In this document: positions 12,290 through 14,093 of the stretch, one piece after another | Layout of the letters: each line of letters begins with the position of its first letter | How positions within the stretch are numbered: the first letter of the stretch is position 1 | DNA from: M3007 sp044224705 | GTDB lineage: Bacteria > Bacteroidota > Bacteroidia > Chitinophagales > Saprospiraceae | Length of the DNA: 14,093 nucleotides | Direction of reading: 5' to 3' | Assembly: GCA_044224705.1 (NCBI GenBank) | Contig: JBGAJY010000151.1 | Coordinates: forward strand, 1 to 14,093 | The notes under the pieces: generated by a model | Told to the model about the DNA's origin: nothing | The model's database searches: none | The model's input: only the letters and a program-made list of their open reading frames with translations | Made by a program: the position numbers and the translations under genes

Positions 12290-13300
12290 TCATTGCGTCA
12301 TCCGGCGCTGGTACTCCCAGGCCGCGCATTCCTCGATCAGGTTAATTTCGTTGGTCAAAACCGCCTGCAGGTCCTGCATGATGAAGTTTTGGGTTTGCAG
12401 CACCAGGCTGTATTGCTGGCCGAAATCGTAGGCCTGGCCGTAGCCGACCGCTTTCAGTTCCGTATTGAGCGGGCTGATGCGCGCCAGGCAGTCCTTGCGG
12501 TATTGGCTGAGCAGCGGCAGCGCTTCTTTCAGCATTTGGTCGGCGAGATCGCTGTGGCGCCGCGCGGCTTCGTTCCGGATAGCTTTGACTTTTTCAGGAT
12601 CGTGGTCGTGGCCGTACTCCCCGAATTCGATCATGGGCAGTTTCTGTATCTCGGCCGTGGCCCAGGCATCCACTTCGTCGTGGCGTTGGGCGTAGCGCTG
12701 TTGCAGTTCCGTCTGGGCCGTCCAGCGGCTTTGGTCGGTGGCCGATTGCATCAGTGCCGTACAAAGACCCATCCAGTCGTGGTCGAGCCCGGCAGGCATG
12801 GCAGAGGGCATATTGGCGGGCCCGGAGACAGGTTTGATGCCTTTTTCAGCGAGCAGTTTGGTGATGTAGGCCTGCTGGTCGGCTTCGCTCATTTTGGCAA
12901 ACTGCTGGGCGAAGGCCGGGTCGTTCATCATTTTCTGGGCGAGTTCGGAGGTCGCAGCGTCCATAGCAGACTGTTGCGAGGTCGACACCCGCGACGCCAC
13001 CGGGGCGCTGGGCCGAACGCCCGTCGGGTACTGGCTGTAAAAGGTGCGGGTGAGCGTTTCGTTTTGGACGACGGCGGCTTCGAGGCGGTTCAGCCAGCTT
13101 TTGTAAAATGCTTCGGAGTCTTTTGTAGATGCGCCACCCGGATAAACACGGGAGTACGCTGCGGAAAGCCCGGCCGGCGGCGCAGGCATTTCGGTCAACA
13201 AGGCCGCGAGATCGACGGGGGCTACCGGCTGGGCTTGTGAGGGCGCCGCGAGGAGCACGACAGCCAGGAACAGGAAGTGGGAAACAGATTGGACAGACAT
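12290..13300 (-). CDS. secreted helical protein, family not recognised
   Basis: 336 residues. An N-terminal Sec signal peptide (about 1-23, hydrophobic FLFLAVVLLAAPSQAQ, likely cut after SQA) marks it as exported, with no lipobox and no T9SS tail, so periplasmic or outer-membrane-associated. The mature part is helix-rich: a Pro-rich N-terminal segment, KSWLNRLEAAVVQNETLTRTFYS, SELAQKMMNDPAFAQQFAKM, a LDHDWMGLCTALM segment and a C-terminal coiled stretch. It contains a GHDHD cluster (EFGEYGHDHDPEKV), a possible metal site. I recognise no domain. It is the first gene of a two-gene unit with the IPT lipoprotein and lies behind a candidate promoter (13323-13330) with LytTR-like sites upstream, so it is a predicted target of the two-component system in this window. 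Confidence 0.8.
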   Translation of the reverse strand: MSVQSVSHFLFLAVVLLAAPSQAQPVAPVDLAALLTEMPAPPAGLSAAYSRVYPGGASTKDSEAFYKSWLNRLEAAVVQNETLTRTFYSQYPTGVRPSAPVASRVSTSQQSAMDAATSELAQKMMNDPAFAQQFAKMSEADQQAYITKLLAEKGIKPVSGPANMPSAMPAGLDHDWMGLCTALMQSATDQSRWTAQTELQQRYAQRHDEVDAWATAEIQKLPMIEFGEYGHDHDPEKVKAIRNEAARRHSDLADQMLKEALPLLSQYRKDCLARISPLNTELKAVGYGQAYDFGQQYSLVLQTQNFIMQDLQAVLTNEINLIEECAAWEYQRRMTQ

Positions 13301-13322
13301 GGTCTTTTTTAAATTGGTGAGG

Positions 13323-13330
13323 CAAATTTG
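13323..13330 (-). promoter_or_regulatory. candidate -7 box of the secreted protein operon
   Basis: CAAATTTG on the minus strand has one mismatch from TAnnTTTG and lies 22 bp before ATG 13300. The -33 position reads TTCA, a poor match. Weak by itself, but its distance to the upstream repeat pair equals that at the two-component operon within 1 bp. Confidence 0.4.
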
Positions 13331-13362
13331 AAAGCCTCTTTGACCACGCTGAAAGGGAACAG

Positions 13363-13398
13363 GTTACGAACTGCGGGAAATGTGGATTGAATTGCGGG
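13363..13398 (-). promoter_or_regulatory. pair of 21-bp-spaced repeats, candidate LytTR site
   Basis: GAACTGCGGG (13368-13377) and GAATTGCGGG (13389-13398) are 9/10 identical and exactly 21 bp apart. The distal copy contains GGATTGAATTG (13384-13394), identical to two units of the array at 9661 and 9682. On the coding strand the proximal copy contains GCAGTTCGT, an 8/9 match to the LytTR consensus [TA][AC][CA]GTTN[AG][TG]. From the -7 box to the core is 38 bp here versus 37 bp at the two-component operon. Confidence 0.55.
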
Positions 13399-13495
13399 TT
13401 TCAGGACGCCAGGTCCCCAGCCCTTTTAACACGGAGGCACAGAGACACGGAGATCATTTGAATGAATGCGTGTTTCAGGACGTCAGGCGCCCAGC
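13394..13495. repeat. 28-bp direct repeat at the 3' end of the ATPase gene
   Basis: 13394-13421 and 13468-13495 are 24/28 identical (both contain GTTTCAGGACG and end CCCAGC). The second copy includes the stop codon (13483-13485) of the ATPase gene, so the first looks like a decayed duplicate of that gene's end. Between them lies CACGGAGGCACAGAGACACGG, a purine-rich periodic word typical of intergenic repeats. Confidence 0.7.
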
Positions 13496-14093
13496 AGAAA
13501 TGAATCGTACTGGTTTGGAGTGACGACTGCGGTTTCACTGACCGCATAATTTTGCAGAAATGACGATGAAAACCTGGCTTTTGCATCTGGATTCCACTTA
13601 AACTCAAAAGCCTTGAACTGGCCGTCGGCCTCTTCAATGTAATCAATTTCCTGTTGCTCCTGAGTGCGCCAGAAATAGCTTTTTGCATACAATCCGTTGT
13701 AATGCAAATACTTGATTCGCTCGCTGACCAGGTAATTTTCCCAAAGCGCGCCAACATCCGTGCGGCTTTCCACAGCAGCAAAATTGCCGATCACGGCATT
13801 GCGTATTCCGTTGTCATAAAAGTAAATCTTGCGTCCTTTTTTGATTTCATTGCGCAAGTTGCGGCTTAGTGCAGGCAGCCTGAAGATGATGTAAGCCTTT
13901 TCAAGGAGGTCGATGTATTTTTCTACCGTTTGTGGCGAAGCGCCGACCAATTGGCTCAGTTCGTTAAAACTGACTTCGTTTCCTATTTGGAAAGCCAGCC
14001 CACGCACGATATTTTCCAAAAGAATAGGCTTTTTGATCTGTTCCAGTCGAAATAAATCCCTGTAAAGGTAGGATGTAGCCAAAGTTGTCAATC
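13483..14093 (-). CDS. DUF4143-containing ATPase, 5' part beyond right edge
   Basis: At least 203 codons, open through the right edge, so the N-terminal part is missing. The visible part is the C-terminal half of the AAA_14/DUF4143 ATPase family: YLYRDLFRLEQIKKPILLENIVRGLAFQIGNEVSFNELSQLVGASPQTVEKYIDLLEKAYIIFRLP can be recognised in pieces (winged helix with SFNELSQLVGASPQTVEKYI), then FYDNGIRNAVIGNF and a nuclease-like fold with Asp150...Glu163-x-Lys165 (EIDYIEEA...AFEFKW), a PD-(D/E)xK pattern. The P-loop should lie outside the window. A TTG at 14091 is not taken as the start. The family is common, often laterally acquired and of unclear cellular role. GC is lower than the neighbours (25/60 in 13561-13620). 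A 28-bp repeat covers the gene end. Confidence 0.9.
   Translation of the reverse strand, partial: LTTLATSYLYRDLFRLEQIKKPILLENIVRGLAFQIGNEVSFNELSQLVGASPQTVEKYIDLLEKAYIIFRLPALSRNLRNEIKKGRKIYFYDNGIRNAVIGNFAAVESRTDVGALWENYLVSERIKYLHYNGLYAKSYFWRTQEQQEIDYIEEADGQFKAFEFKWNPDAKARFSSSFLQNYAVSETAVVTPNQYDSFLLGA

Noticed and set aside
12293..13240. Long plus-strand open frame
   Set aside because: Antisense of the secreted protein gene, which has a signal peptide and a promoter; the shadow lacks both.
13401..13781. Minus-strand 126-residue frame inside the ATPase gene
   Set aside because: Out of phase with the DUF4143 sequence and without features; it merely runs through the 3' repeat.

Overview
The window looks like a chromosomal segment from a Bacteroidota bacterium, plausibly of the Saprospiria/Cytophagia type (the rank is inference). 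Three things point there. One secreted protein ends in a type IX secretion (Por) C-terminal sorting domain. Several genes are preceded by the Bacteroidota promoter words TTTG-N19-TAnnTTTG. Two lipoproteins have an SSC/PSC lipobox followed by a K/D/E-rich tail. Most of the window is GC-rich, but the two end genes (a TIR protein on the left, a DUF4143 ATPase on the right) are visibly more AT-rich and are the likeliest acquired genes.

Layout. 1-779 (-): a TIR-domain protein running off the left edge, with the expected catalytic Glu apparently replaced. 828-2320 (-): a TetR repressor and an alpha/beta hydrolase joined by an ATGA overlap, with a perfect operator palindrome next to a consensus promoter. 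2393-2488: a strong terminator and a 17-bp inverted repeat. 2499-3960 (-): a DinB/DUF1572 protein, a Coq4-family protein with an intact HDxxHx11E motif, and a small membrane protein. 4069-5510 (-): a lipocalin-like lipoprotein with its own terminator, then a second alpha/beta hydrolase. 5693-6559 (+): the only plus-strand gene, the T9SS-exported protein with two Ig-like segments. 6668-9599 (-): a three-gene two-component operon (LytS-type sensor with a degenerate ATPase, intact LytS-type kinase, LytTR response regulator), each joined by an ATGA overlap. 9600-10056: a gene-free stretch rich in repeats. 10057-10908 (-): an NAD(P)-binding protein. 11039-13300 (-): an unrecognised secreted protein followed by an IPT/TIG lipoprotein. 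13483-14093 (-): the C-terminal part of a DUF4143 ATPase.

How the parts may work together. The most interesting signal is regulatory. Four copies of a GGATTGAATTG-like word (CAATTCAATCC on the coding strand), spaced 21, 21 and 20 bp, lie just upstream of a TAnnTTTG box in front of the two-component operon. A 21-bp repeat period is typical of LytTR-family operators. A second pair of the same word, also 21 bp apart and at the same distance (within 1 bp) from a TAnnTTTG-like box, lies in front of the secreted protein/IPT lipoprotein genes. This predicts a local regulon: the kinase/pseudokinase pair signals to the LytTR regulator, which controls its own operon and a cell-surface operon 4 kb away.

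A second theme is intergenic hairpins built from short tandem words (8-mers at 10921-11036, 9-mers at 6562-6664, and a 17-bp arm pair at 2436-2488). Each begins within about 10 bp of a stop codon.
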